From positions 62,001 through 126,000 of the forward strand of contig NZ_VOXD01000005.1 of assembly GCF_008014675.1 (NCBI RefSeq): DNA of 64,000 nucleotides, given 5' to 3'. A program made the position numbers and the translations under genes. This stretch comes from Neolewinella aurantiaca (GTDB lineage: Bacteria; Bacteroidota; Bacteroidia; Chitinophagales; Saprospiraceae). A model generated the notes under the pieces. It saw nothing but the letters and a program-made list of their open reading frames with translations. It searched no databases and was not told where the DNA came from. Every line of letters begins with the position of its first letter. Within the stretch, counting starts at the first letter, position 1. Positions 53,364 to 61,984 of this stretch are shown here, piece by piece.

Positions 53364-54851
53364 CTACTCTTTTTCCTTCGCGATGCGAATAGCATCTTTG
53401 AGCTGGGCGACTTTCAGGTTTTTGCCCACAATTACCCGATCCTTGTTCAGGAGGTAAAGTTCCGGCGTATTATCGACGTAGTACGTTTTGAAGATGGAGC
53501 GGTTGGTGGGGTCATAGACGTTGGTCCATTCACTCATTCCGTTCGCCTTTACGAAATTCTTCCATTTGGTCTGGTCGGTATCGAGCGCGATGGCGTAGAC
53601 GTCGAGTTCGCTTTTGAGTTCGTTCATCACCTTCACGAACTTAGGAGTCTCCTCGATACAATGTTCACATTCAGGGTTGTACATGTAGACGGCGATGAAA
53701 GGCTTCTTGAGGTCGTAGAGGCGTCTGGGTGTACCGTTCATATCGGGTACGGTGATGTCCGGGCCTTTTTGCCCCACCAGGCTGTAAGCCATCTGATCTG
53801 CTCTTTGCTGTAAGCCGTAGACCGTCATGCTGTCCGACCAGAAAGCGCGCTCTTTGGTGAAGTAATTCTGAATCATGTGTACATGGATGGCAGCACCGTC
53901 CATTACCGTCGTCTTACCCGGTTCGTACTGGAGGGTGATCCAGTTGGCGAAGAACTTGAAAAACTCCGGCTTGTCGAGCACTTTGCTTATCAGCTTATCG
54001 GACGATTCGATGATCGCGTCGGCATTTTGGGGGGTTAACTCCTGGATGTAGCGCTTCAGTTTATTGAAGATCACCGGAGTGTTGAGCAAGCGGATGTCGT
54101 TAAAGTCAACGTCGTTCCAGAAGTCTTCGCGGAAGGCAGCTACCTGGGCCTGCTCGTCGATTGTTCCGTCGGGAAGGCGAACGTCCCTCAATTGGGGGTT
54201 GCGGCCCGCCCGCTTGAACGAAGTGAACAGGGATTTGGGGTGCTTGGCGAAAAGCTTGTTTTGGTATTCGAGACGTTGGTCTACCAACGCTTTGCGGTCG
54301 GCCTGGAGCTTTTCGTATTCGGGAGATCCCGGGCTGGCGCTACGAACGGCGTCTCCCAACTGGCGGAAGTCTTCCTGCTGGCCGGCTTCGAACTTCAGCA
54401 ACTCGTAGAACAATTCATTCTCTACGCTGCCCTCTACTTTCATATCGCGAAGTGCATTCTGGGCGGTGGGAGCGCTGAGGCTGAAAGTCTGGTCCTGATC
54501 GATCAGCAACTGTACGGCTGCTCCGTCGGAGAAGTAACAGTAGTAATGCCCGGGCTTGTAGGGTTCGTCGCGCTTGAAAACGACTGCGTTGCCTTCCACG
54601 ATTGCTTCATCGGCACGAAATTGCTGTTCCGCAAACTGACCGATTAACAGTGCCCCTTGTAGCGGAACACCACCAATTTCGACGCGAATGTTCGGGCTTT
54701 CCAACTCCCGTGCCTCCAGTTCTGCGGTAGAAACAGCGCTGGTAAAACTACTTCCCGAAGAACTTCCGGAGGTGGTGGCAGAAGTTGCTCCGGCAGGGTC
54801 CCCACAGGAATACAAAGCGATCAGGACGAGAAAGGACAGTAACTTACGCAT
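53364..54851 (-). CDS. TlpA-like thioredoxin lipoprotein with DUF5106-type region
   Basis: The 495-residue protein has a lipoprotein signal (MRKLLSFLVLIALYSC), a Ser/Thr-rich spacer, a beta-rich N-domain, a DUF5106-type helical region (IQNYFTKERAFWSDSMTVYG) and a C-terminal thioredoxin fold with CEHC in YMYNPECEHCIEETPKF and the cis-proline NTPELYLLN. It is a paralogue of the protein at 5.1-6.5 kb, differing in its redox motif and lipid anchor. It probably works in periplasmic thiol exchange. Confidence 0.85.
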   Translation of the reverse strand: MRKLLSFLVLIALYSCGDPAGATSATTSGSSSGSSFTSAVSTAELEARELESPNIRVEIGGVPLQGALLIGQFAEQQFRADEAIVEGNAVVFKRDEPYKPGHYYCYFSDGAAVQLLIDQDQTFSLSAPTAQNALRDMKVEGSVENELFYELLKFEAGQQEDFRQLGDAVRSASPGSPEYEKLQADRKALVDQRLEYQNKLFAKHPKSLFTSFKRAGRNPQLRDVRLPDGTIDEQAQVAAFREDFWNDVDFNDIRLLNTPVIFNKLKRYIQELTPQNADAIIESSDKLISKVLDKPEFFKFFANWITLQYEPGKTTVMDGAAIHVHMIQNYFTKERAFWSDSMTVYGLQQRADQMAYSLVGQKGPDITVPDMNGTPRRLYDLKKPFIAVYMYNPECEHCIEETPKFVKVMNELKSELDVYAIALDTDQTKWKNFVKANGMSEWTNVYDPTNRSIFKTYYVDNTPELYLLNKDRVIVGKNLKVAQLKDAIRIAKEKE

Positions 54852-54942
54852 GGGAAGGTTGGTTTTACGGGGGGCAAAAGTACAAAATTAGATCGCCTTT
54901 GGCCACCGTTAACATTAGCTTTAATACCCATCGTAAAGCCCA

Positions 54943-54994
54943 ACAACCAGAGGGTGGATGATTTCATGCAGAAATGCGACCTCCCTCTGGTTGT
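54943..54994. terminator. Terminator of the barrel gene
   Basis: ACAACCAGAGGG (54943-54954) and CCCTCTGGTTGT (54983-54994) pair perfectly around a 28-bp loop, 45 bp after the barrel gene ends on the minus strand. Confidence 0.6.
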
Positions 54995-55039
54995 ACTGAC
55001 TTATCAAGAAACTATCATCAGATTTGAAAGCGCAACCCC

Positions 55040-57544
55040 TTACCCTCCTACTCTTCCTGCTTCTTCGGAAAGTCCCGTATTCCGTTTACGACTCTTCACT
55101 TTCTGATTACCAAAGTTGTAGCTCAGGCTGAGCGTTGCCCTGCGACTGTCCCAGTTTCCTTTCCCGTTGCTCACCAAACCATTGAATTCGGAGCGGCCAC
55201 GCCAGCCAGATGTGTACAAAAGGTCGTTGCCGCTGATTTTCACGTTCAACTGATTACCAAAGAACTTCTTCTGAAGGCCGACGTTGAGTGCTCCACTCGT
55301 TTTGTACTCGAAAACCCCACCCCAAACGCCCGGGCCGGAGAAGTAGCCACTCAGTTCCGCCGTAAAGCCTTTTGGCAGATTGAACGTTTGCTGCGAAAAA
55401 ATGCTGTACGTGAAAGCCTGTACGTCAATCGTCGCTCCGTTCTCATACGTCGCCTGGTTGTCCAGGTAGCCCGCGGAGGCGTTGAAGAAGGCATTCCATT
55501 TCGGGGTAATCGTAAACGGCAGTGCAGCGCTGAAACTGTAGTTGGTTTGGGTAGCGAGATTGTCCCAGCCAATAAAGCCTGCTGCGGGATTGATGTCGTC
55601 CGGACCAATCAGGCGGGTGATCTGGTTGCTCGTCCGGCTGTAACCCAGCTTAAAATTGTACCGGTAGGCCAGGGTATAACCGAGTTCGAGGTTATCGACA
55701 ATTTCAGGATTGAGAAAGGGATTTCCTTTTTCGTAACTAAGTTGGCTGATCTGGTTCCGGAAAGGATTCAGCACGTTGTAATCCGGCCGGTTGATTCGTC
55801 GCCCGTAGTTCAACGATACGGTGTTCCCCTTTTGCTGGTTGATGGCGTAAGTGATTCCGGCACTGGGGAAAAAGCTCACGTAGTTGAGTTCGACCGGTGG
55901 TTCCTCGAGGTCTGCACGAAAGGGGCTCAGTATGCCCATTGCGTCGGTCACTTCCGCTCTCAGTCCGGCCGAGTAGCTGACCTGCTCGCTGAGCTTGCCC
56001 GCGTAGTTTACGTAAGCGGCAAAGACGTTTTCGTCGTAGTCGAACTGGTTAGATCTATCTCGGTTGAGTACTCTCTCTCCGTCTGCTTCCACGTCGAAAT
56101 AAAAGAAGGTGTTGTTGGTACCTACCTGACTGAACTTCAGGCCCGCTCCGAACTGGCCTCCCGCAAGTGGTTGTTCGTAATCCAGTTTGGCGGTATAGAT
56201 ATCGATATCCGTTGGGGTATCGAAGTAGTTGTTGATGACGTTGATCGTTTCGGTTCCGTCGCCGCTCAGGTACCTGTTGGGTTGATCGCGCAGGTTATCG
56301 TTACGGAAGCGGCCGTAATCGAGATCAACGTTCAGGCTCTTACCCTTGCCCGCGTCATAGCGGTAGTTGATGTTGTACGTCTGCTGTCCGCGGTCGTTGT
56401 TACCGTTGGTTTCTGCCCGCAGGAGGCTATCCGGGTTTTCCTGCAGAGCTCCTGCTGTGAACAGGTCGATGTTGTTGTAAGAATAAAAGTCTCCTCCGCT
56501 GTTCTGGCCGGAGGCCAGAAAACCGATGGTATGTTTATCGTTCAGGAAGAAGTCTGTTCCAATCCGGAAACTCGGGTTAGCGACTTTGTTGAAAAAGGCG
56601 GTATTCTCTTCCAGATAAAGGCCGTTTTGGTAACTCTGGAACTCGAGATTGGTGTAGAACTCGCTAAGGCCGTACCCCAGGGTGCCGAAAACGTTGAGGT
56701 TGCGATTGCGGTAATTCCCCGTAAAATTGCCGTTCGCCTGGCTGTAACGGCCCTGGCTCGCTGTGGCGGAGACGGTACCGTTAAATCCTTCGTTTTCGTT
56801 TTTCTTCAGGCGGATATCCAGAATACCGGCGTTACCTTCTGCTTCGTACTTTGCTCCGGGGTTGGTGATGATGTCGATGCGGTCGATCTGCTCTGCGGTG
56901 AGGCTGCGCAGGTAATTAGACAGGTCTTCTCCGGCCAGGGGAAGCCGTTTCCCGTCAACGTAAACCAGCACCCCCGAACGGCCGAGCACGTTGATGTTGT
57001 TGTTATTGTCTACCGTAACACCGGGGGCTTTTCGCAGCAGGTCAAGTCCGTTGTCACCAACGGCATTAATGGTTCCCTGAACGTTGAAAACCGTCCGGTC
57101 GGGTTTGATTTCCACAAGCGCTCGGGTAGCGGTAACGGTGGCTTCAGCAAGCTCAACGGCTGCGGGCGCGAGCTGCAATATACCGAGATCGAGCACACCG
57201 TTTTTCACCTCGATACCCTCCCTGCGCAGGTCCGGAGCGCCGAGGTAAGTCACCACAAGGTCGTAAGTACCATCGGTAATACCGTCCATTTTAAAGAGGC
57301 CGGCGTCATCTGTGGTTTCAACCTTCACGAGTTCTCCTACCGTAGAATACAAGGCTACGTTAGCGAACGCAACGGCCACGCCGTCGGCATCCTGGACCTG
57401 GCCTTTGATTTCGAGTTCCCCCTTCAGCTCTATGGCTTCGGCGTTTGGCCCGGCGACATTCTGGGCCATCAGGGCGGGGCCGCAGGTGCAAAGTAAGATC
57501 ACTAAATAGCAAAGTCGGGTAAAGCAGGGTATTGTCTGTTTCAT
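55040..57544 (-). CDS. TonB-dependent-receptor-like outer membrane beta-barrel protein
   Basis: The 834-residue protein has a signal peptide (CYLVILLCTCGPALMAQ), a carboxypeptidase-regulatory-like domain (ELEIKGQVQDADGVAVAFANV), a plug domain with DRTVFNVQGTINAVGDNGLDLL and GVLVYVDGKRLPL, and a long barrel with many YxxxxxYxxR-type strands of the PF14905 class. It is probably an uptake receptor with unknown ligand; no SusD partner is present. The start at 57544 gives a proper signal peptide. A one-mismatch copy of the 16-bp repeat codes for the end of that signal peptide. Confidence 0.9.
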   Translation of the reverse strand: MKQTIPCFTRLCYLVILLCTCGPALMAQNVAGPNAEAIELKGELEIKGQVQDADGVAVAFANVALYSTVGELVKVETTDDAGLFKMDGITDGTYDLVVTYLGAPDLRREGIEVKNGVLDLGILQLAPAAVELAEATVTATRALVEIKPDRTVFNVQGTINAVGDNGLDLLRKAPGVTVDNNNNINVLGRSGVLVYVDGKRLPLAGEDLSNYLRSLTAEQIDRIDIITNPGAKYEAEGNAGILDIRLKKNENEGFNGTVSATASQGRYSQANGNFTGNYRNRNLNVFGTLGYGLSEFYTNLEFQSYQNGLYLEENTAFFNKVANPSFRIGTDFFLNDKHTIGFLASGQNSGGDFYSYNNIDLFTAGALQENPDSLLRAETNGNNDRGQQTYNINYRYDAGKGKSLNVDLDYGRFRNDNLRDQPNRYLSGDGTETINVINNYFDTPTDIDIYTAKLDYEQPLAGGQFGAGLKFSQVGTNNTFFYFDVEADGERVLNRDRSNQFDYDENVFAAYVNYAGKLSEQVSYSAGLRAEVTDAMGILSPFRADLEEPPVELNYVSFFPSAGITYAINQQKGNTVSLNYGRRINRPDYNVLNPFRNQISQLSYEKGNPFLNPEIVDNLELGYTLAYRYNFKLGYSRTSNQITRLIGPDDINPAAGFIGWDNLATQTNYSFSAALPFTITPKWNAFFNASAGYLDNQATYENGATIDVQAFTYSIFSQQTFNLPKGFTAELSGYFSGPGVWGGVFEYKTSGALNVGLQKKFFGNQLNVKISGNDLLYTSGWRGRSEFNGLVSNGKGNWDSRRATLSLSYNFGNQKVKSRKRNTGLSEEAGRVGG
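57474..57489 (-). repeat. 16-bp repeat, one mismatch, in a signal peptide
   Basis: GCGGGGCCGCAGGTGC is the same variant as in tonB and the symporter. On the coding strand it reads CTCGPA at the signal peptidase region. Confidence 0.8.
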
Positions 57545-57736
57545 ATCACTTAGTGTTTTCGTGCCTGACTTCAGGCATTCAAACCCTAAAAACGAGCGAG
57601 GGGCAGATTGGCTGCACCAACCACTTGTACTTCCTACCGAACCCAGCTGGTTCTCGACCAAAACAACGAAAACATCGACCAGAGAAAACCGCTCCTCAAA
57701 TTGGCGCGTGGCTACAAGAGAAAGATACACGGCACT

Positions 57737-58026
57737 ACCGACACTTTCGACTATTTTCATTGCGAAGCGACTTTGGCCTTGGCTCCGGCCACTAATTCGG
57801 TTGCTGGTGGCCGTTAAAAAGCAAGCTGTATGAGCCAAAACGGAGCGGCTGCATTTCCGAATGGCTATTATACCCGACGGTCACAAGACTTCGAAGGGCA
57901 AGTTTGATGGCGAGTTTTTGCTTTTTAGTCCATCAGTGACCGAATTAGTGTTCAGCCGGAGACACAGCCCGAGGGGTTTGCTTCTTTACCCCGTTAAAGA
58001 AGGCCGCCGGCAGGCAAGGTGAGACG
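57737..58026. repeat. 290-bp direct repeat, copy A
   Basis: The block from ACCGACACTTTCGACTATTT to GGCAAGGTGAGACG recurs at 58490-58780 with about six differences, including a one-base change in an A run. Confidence 0.9.
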
Positions 58027-58096
58027 GGCGGCGACGCTTGCCTGCTACCGGTGCCCGAGGACTACGCTTCTTCCCGTTTTGCCCGTTCATTTTTTT

Positions 58097-58126
58097 CTTG
58101 ATAAAAAACGAACTAAAAAAATCAAG
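58097..58126. repeat. CTTGAT/ATCAAG short inverted repeat
   Basis: CTTGAT and ATCAAG flank an A-rich 18-bp centre after a run of seven T. Similar T-run, TTGAT and ATCAAGG patterns are familiar to me from intergenic repeats of other Bacteroidota, by memory only. Confidence 0.5.
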
Positions 58127-58130
58127 GCTG

Positions 58131-58318
58131 TGCCACCGGCTGATCGTGGAATCCAGTTCTTGAAGCCTAAAATGGAAAAACTCGCGTCGGCGTTGGTCGG
58201 GTTGCTTCTAAACCTATCCGTCCATTGAAGTCTGGGTAGCTGAGTCCTAGGCCTTGAGGACACTCGGACAGTTTCCATTTTCAAACGGCTTCAAAAACCG
58301 GATTCCACTGCCGGTGCC
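58131..58318. repeat. Imperfect long inverted repeat in the spacer
   Basis: Blocks of the left arm (58131-58176: TGCCACCGG, TGGAATCC, GAAGCC, AATGGAAA) recur in reverse order and complement in the right arm (58272-58318). The region of about 190 bp can fold into a long interrupted hairpin. Confidence 0.65.
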
Positions 58319-58489
58319 AAGGCCGAAGCCGGAGTGTCGAAGCTCTGTGCTTTGCTTTAAATTACGGGGCTTAGAGCATTCAGGAAAATCTTTGGTCCGG
58401 GCCGCCTTCATCTCCGGTGAACAGCCGGGATGAGCGACCTCTGGTCGCGTAATTGGCACGTAGAGGTTTAGTCGGGGTAAAACTCCTCC

Positions 58490-58780
58490 ACCGACACTTT
58501 CGACTATTTTCATTGCGAAGCGACTTTGGCCTTGGCTCCGGCCACTAATTCGGTTGCTGATGGCCGTTAAAAAAGCAAGCTGTATGAGCCAAAACGGAGC
58601 GGCTGCATTTCCGAATGGCTATTATACCCGACGGTCACAAGACTTCGAAGGGCAAGTTTGATGGCGAGTTTTTGCTTTTTAGGCCAGCAGTGACCGAATT
58701 AGTGATCAGCCGGAGACACAGCCCGAGGGGTTTGCTTCTTTACCCCGTTAAAGAAGGCCGCCGGCAGGCAAGGTGAGACG
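58490..58780. repeat. 290-bp direct repeat, copy B
   Basis: Second copy of the block at 57737-58026, in the same orientation. It is followed by AGATGTATGACGAGATATGA and then the proline dehydrogenase gene end. Confidence 0.9.
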
Positions 58781-58891
58781 AGATGTATGACGAGATATGA
58801 CGCTGTTGCCACCCTGCAAGATTTGCTAAGCACGGAAGTAAAGTCATCTCATTGGCTACAAACTGTAGCGGACCATTGTGACTCACACTAA

Positions 58892-60163
58892 CTACTTCGC
58901 AGTAGCTTTAGAGCGCCGGCGCTCTATCTCTTTTCGGATCATCTTCAATTCACGCCCCATCTCCCCCGTCACCGAAGCATTCTCTTGCGCCCGTCTCACC
59001 AGGTAGGGCAGCACTTCAGAGACAGGCCCGTACACCAGATACTTGGAGGCGTTGTAGCCTTCTGCAGCGAGATTGAACGTAAGATTATCGGACATCCCGA
59101 ACAGTTGCGCGCAGCGAATATTAGGATGGTTACGTGGAATATCGTTATCCCGGATCAGTTCCGTCATCAGCCGGACAGAGTCTTCGTTGTGGGTGCCCAC
59201 GCAGCTTGAAATTTCGTTGACATGCTCGATGCAGTAGCGCAGGGCTTCGTTGAAGTCGCGGTGGGTTGCTTCCAGGCTGGGCTGAATCGGTGTAGGATAT
59301 CCCATCTCTTTGGCGCGGGCATTTTCTTTAACCATGTATGCACCGCGAACGAGCTTAGTGCCAAGTTTGTAGCCTTCTCTTCTGGCTTTTTCGTGGCTCG
59401 CTTTCAAAAACTCCAACCGGTCGTGCCGGTATAGTTGAAAGGTATTGTGCACAATTATTTTTTCCCGGTTGTAGCGGGCCATCATCCGGTCGGCAAGCTG
59501 GTCTATGGTGTTCTGCATCCAGCTTTCTTCTCCGTCGATGTAGATGTGAACGCCCCGCTTTTCCGCCTGCGCACAGATGGCATCGAGCCGCTTCACGGTA
59601 ACCTGGAGCTGTGCGAGGGTGGCATCGTCGAAATCCAGTGGCGCGTCGTTCAGGTGGGTCAGCATCGAGTCCGGGGCAAGAGCAGTTACTTTCACTACTA
59701 CCGCGTTTGCCGCAGGGGCCTCGCCACTAAACTCGATTCCCCTGAGGGTCTCCTTCATGAAGTTGTTGTAATCCTCGGTGGAACTCTTGGCTTCGGCTCC
59801 GTAGTCGAGGATACTCGTCACGTTCTGCTCGTAAAGCTTCTCGATGGTCGGCAGGGCATCCACCAGACTTGTCCCGCCCACGAACTGACGGTACACGGTA
59901 TTCTTTACTCCCCATGCTGCGCCGGGCAATCCCATTTTGACGGCAGGCACACCAAGGGCAGACATGATATCAGTGAGCCAGGTCTTGCCCATCAGGCTAA
60001 ACATCCGGCCACTGTGTTTAAGGTCGGCATCGGAGAGGTGAGCGAACGTCGTTTCGGTGTCATCAAAGTCGGGTAAGGGCCGTTTTCGTTGATCCTCCAT
60101 GTGTCCCTTTACGAGATCTTTAGCGAGGGAAAACTTCTTTACGGGGCCTCCTGATTTTTTCAT
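58892..60163 (-). CDS. Proline dehydrogenase
   Basis: The 423-residue FAD protein has the proline dehydrogenase TIM-barrel motifs SILDYGAEAKSSTEDYNNFM, GTKLVRGAYMVKENARA with the substrate-lysine region, and VGTHNEDSVRL, ending YLVRRAQENASV. It oxidises proline to pyrroline-5-carboxylate and passes electrons to the quinone pool. The second step is done by the separate pruA product at 38.5 kb, so this organism has the monofunctional pair and not a PutA fusion. Confidence 0.95.
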   Translation of the reverse strand: MKKSGGPVKKFSLAKDLVKGHMEDQRKRPLPDFDDTETTFAHLSDADLKHSGRMFSLMGKTWLTDIMSALGVPAVKMGLPGAAWGVKNTVYRQFVGGTSLVDALPTIEKLYEQNVTSILDYGAEAKSSTEDYNNFMKETLRGIEFSGEAPAANAVVVKVTALAPDSMLTHLNDAPLDFDDATLAQLQVTVKRLDAICAQAEKRGVHIYIDGEESWMQNTIDQLADRMMARYNREKIIVHNTFQLYRHDRLEFLKASHEKARREGYKLGTKLVRGAYMVKENARAKEMGYPTPIQPSLEATHRDFNEALRYCIEHVNEISSCVGTHNEDSVRLMTELIRDNDIPRNHPNIRCAQLFGMSDNLTFNLAAEGYNASKYLVYGPVSEVLPYLVRRAQENASVTGEMGRELKMIRKEIERRRSKATAK

Positions 60164-60222
60164 TTCATACTGGTTAGGGCGGGCAATATCGGGCTAAGGA
60201 GCAATTAGTAGGTAGTCAGCTT

Positions 60223-61734
60223 TTATCCTGACTCCCCATTCAGGAACGTGCTGCGGATCCAGTTTCTTTCCAGAAGCCAGAAAACTACCATTAAAGCCAC
60301 GAACATTGCTCCTCTAACCGCCATTGCACCCTGCGCTCCGTCGCCTGCTTGCCCCGTAAACAGCGTAGCTGAATACACGGCCAGGCACGCCAGACCAGCA
60401 TATATCGCGATCCTGCTCCACGGGTAGTTCACCGGGAAGAATTTACGCGACACCAGCCAGGCCAGAAAGCACATGACGATGAAACAGCTCAGCATTGCCC
60501 AGGCCATGGCCGCGATGCCGTAATCCGGCACGAACAGGATGCCACCGCCGATGACAATCACGCTGCCCACCGTTGCCACCGCACCGCCATAGATGGTTTT
60601 GTCGGTGAGTTTGTAGGCTACGCTGAGGTTGGAGTACAAACCAAAGAAGAAGTTAGCGGCCAGCAGGATCGGCAGTACGTACAGCCCCGCGCGCTCCTCG
60701 GCGTCGATGAAGCGCTCCAACCACGGTAAAAACAGCAAAATTGCGGCCGAGGCCAGGGTAGCAACGATGGCGTAAGCCCGGGCTGCATCGGCGTATATCT
60801 GCCGGTCGGCAGTAGCCACATCTTTGCCCGCCTGCCGGAAGAAGAACGGCTCGGCAGCATAGTTGTAAGCGGTGATGAACAGGTTGAGGAAAACCGCCAG
60901 TTTCGTTGCCGCATTGAAATACCCCGCGTACCGCAGGTTCTCCGTAACCGAACCTCCGTGCCAGAATTTGATCAGCTCGGGGGCGATCAGAAAGTTGATG
61001 ATTCCCGCAACGCCCACCACCGTGAGCGGCAAACTATAGTTCAGCATCGTTCTGAGTGCCGGAACCGGGCCGGTCTTTTTGCCGTAACGCCGCAGTCCGT
61101 CGACCAGCAGGAATACGTACCGGAAGGCCGATGCGAGCGCAATACACAGCAGGTAGTAGCCCACCTGGTAATCGGCGTTATAGCTTATTCCCCAGTGTTC
61201 CGTTACGTAGCCGGCGTTCCAGCGCCACACGTAGAGCAGAAGAAAAATGAGGGTGATGTTGACAACGACGTTCCCCAGGTTTACAAAGACGAAGAACCAC
61301 GCGCGCTGCTCAAGCCGTAAACGGGCCAGCGGCACGGCACTCAGCGCATCGAACGCAACGGTAAAGATGACCAGCTGCACGTACACCACCCGATCGGGGT
61401 ATTCCAGCCAATCGGCCAACTGGGGCGCAAATAGCAGCATTGCCCCCAACACGGAGACCACCGCCACCGTCACCACCCGCTGGGCTTTGCGGAAAACGGC
61501 CGGCGCGCTGTATTCATCGCGGCTGGCGTAACGAAACACAACGGTATCCATCCTGAACACCAGGACGGCAATCAGCAAGGCCGTATAAAACATCAGACCG
61601 CCCACCACACCGTACTCTTCCGCAGGCATCAGCCGTGTAATGAAATAGGTAACCAGCACGAAATTGAGCATTCTGCCCAAAATGTTGCTGAAGCCGTAAA
61701 CGATCGTCTCTCCGCCAAGTTTTTTCAATGACAT
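60223..61734 (-). CDS. Polysaccharide flippase (Wzx/MATE-like)
   Basis: The 503-residue protein starts MSLKKLGGETIVYGFSNIL and has 14 likely membrane helices with the polysaccharide-biosynthesis pattern (NFVLVTYFITRLMPAEEYGVV, LPLTVVGVAGIINFLIAPELI). It probably flips lipid-linked glycans across the inner membrane. No glycosyltransferase gene lies beside it. I chose the ATG at 61734; the 33 further codons upstream would overlap the divergent permease promoter region. Confidence 0.88.
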   Translation of the reverse strand: MSLKKLGGETIVYGFSNILGRMLNFVLVTYFITRLMPAEEYGVVGGLMFYTALLIAVLVFRMDTVVFRYASRDEYSAPAVFRKAQRVVTVAVVSVLGAMLLFAPQLADWLEYPDRVVYVQLVIFTVAFDALSAVPLARLRLEQRAWFFVFVNLGNVVVNITLIFLLLYVWRWNAGYVTEHWGISYNADYQVGYYLLCIALASAFRYVFLLVDGLRRYGKKTGPVPALRTMLNYSLPLTVVGVAGIINFLIAPELIKFWHGGSVTENLRYAGYFNAATKLAVFLNLFITAYNYAAEPFFFRQAGKDVATADRQIYADAARAYAIVATLASAAILLFLPWLERFIDAEERAGLYVLPILLAANFFFGLYSNLSVAYKLTDKTIYGGAVATVGSVIVIGGGILFVPDYGIAAMAWAMLSCFIVMCFLAWLVSRKFFPVNYPWSRIAIYAGLACLAVYSATLFTGQAGDGAQGAMAVRGAMFVALMVVFWLLERNWIRSTFLNGESG

Positions 61735-61984
61735 GCCGCAAAGATAGACGGCCCTGCTTTTTGATCGTCTCCGATTTTGAATATGCCAGCTCTCCGCTAC
61801 CATCCGCCGGGTGTGGGATAGCATATGTACCAACCGCCGCCCGGGCAGAGATCGGCATTCTACCCAGGCTCAACCCTACGGAGTCTTCGTAAAAACACGA
61901 AGTCCGCCGAGCAATCCCGTCCTTTCGTCGAAAAGCGGGACCAAAACCAATAAAAGACCGAGCAACCAATATACCTTCGGCCAC

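Larger units (their letters stand above)
57545..58891. other. Gene-poor region of 1347 bp with a duplicated element
   Basis: No convincing protein gene lies here. It is filled by two copies of a 290-bp direct repeat and a hairpin-rich 463-bp spacer between them, listed separately. Short frames in it (for example one reading FLDKKRTKKIKAVPPAD) look like translated repeat sequence. Confidence 0.7.

Noticed and set aside
55388-57496. 702-codon open frame on the plus strand
   Set aside because: It is the complement of the beta-barrel receptor gene and results from high GC content.
58019-58228. 69-codon frame on the plus strand reading FLDKKRTKKIKAVPPAD
   Set aside because: It lies within the structured spacer of the direct repeat and is most likely translated repeat sequence.
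57737-58780. Possible CRISPR array
   Set aside because: Only two long copies 463 bp apart; no short regular repeats or spacers.
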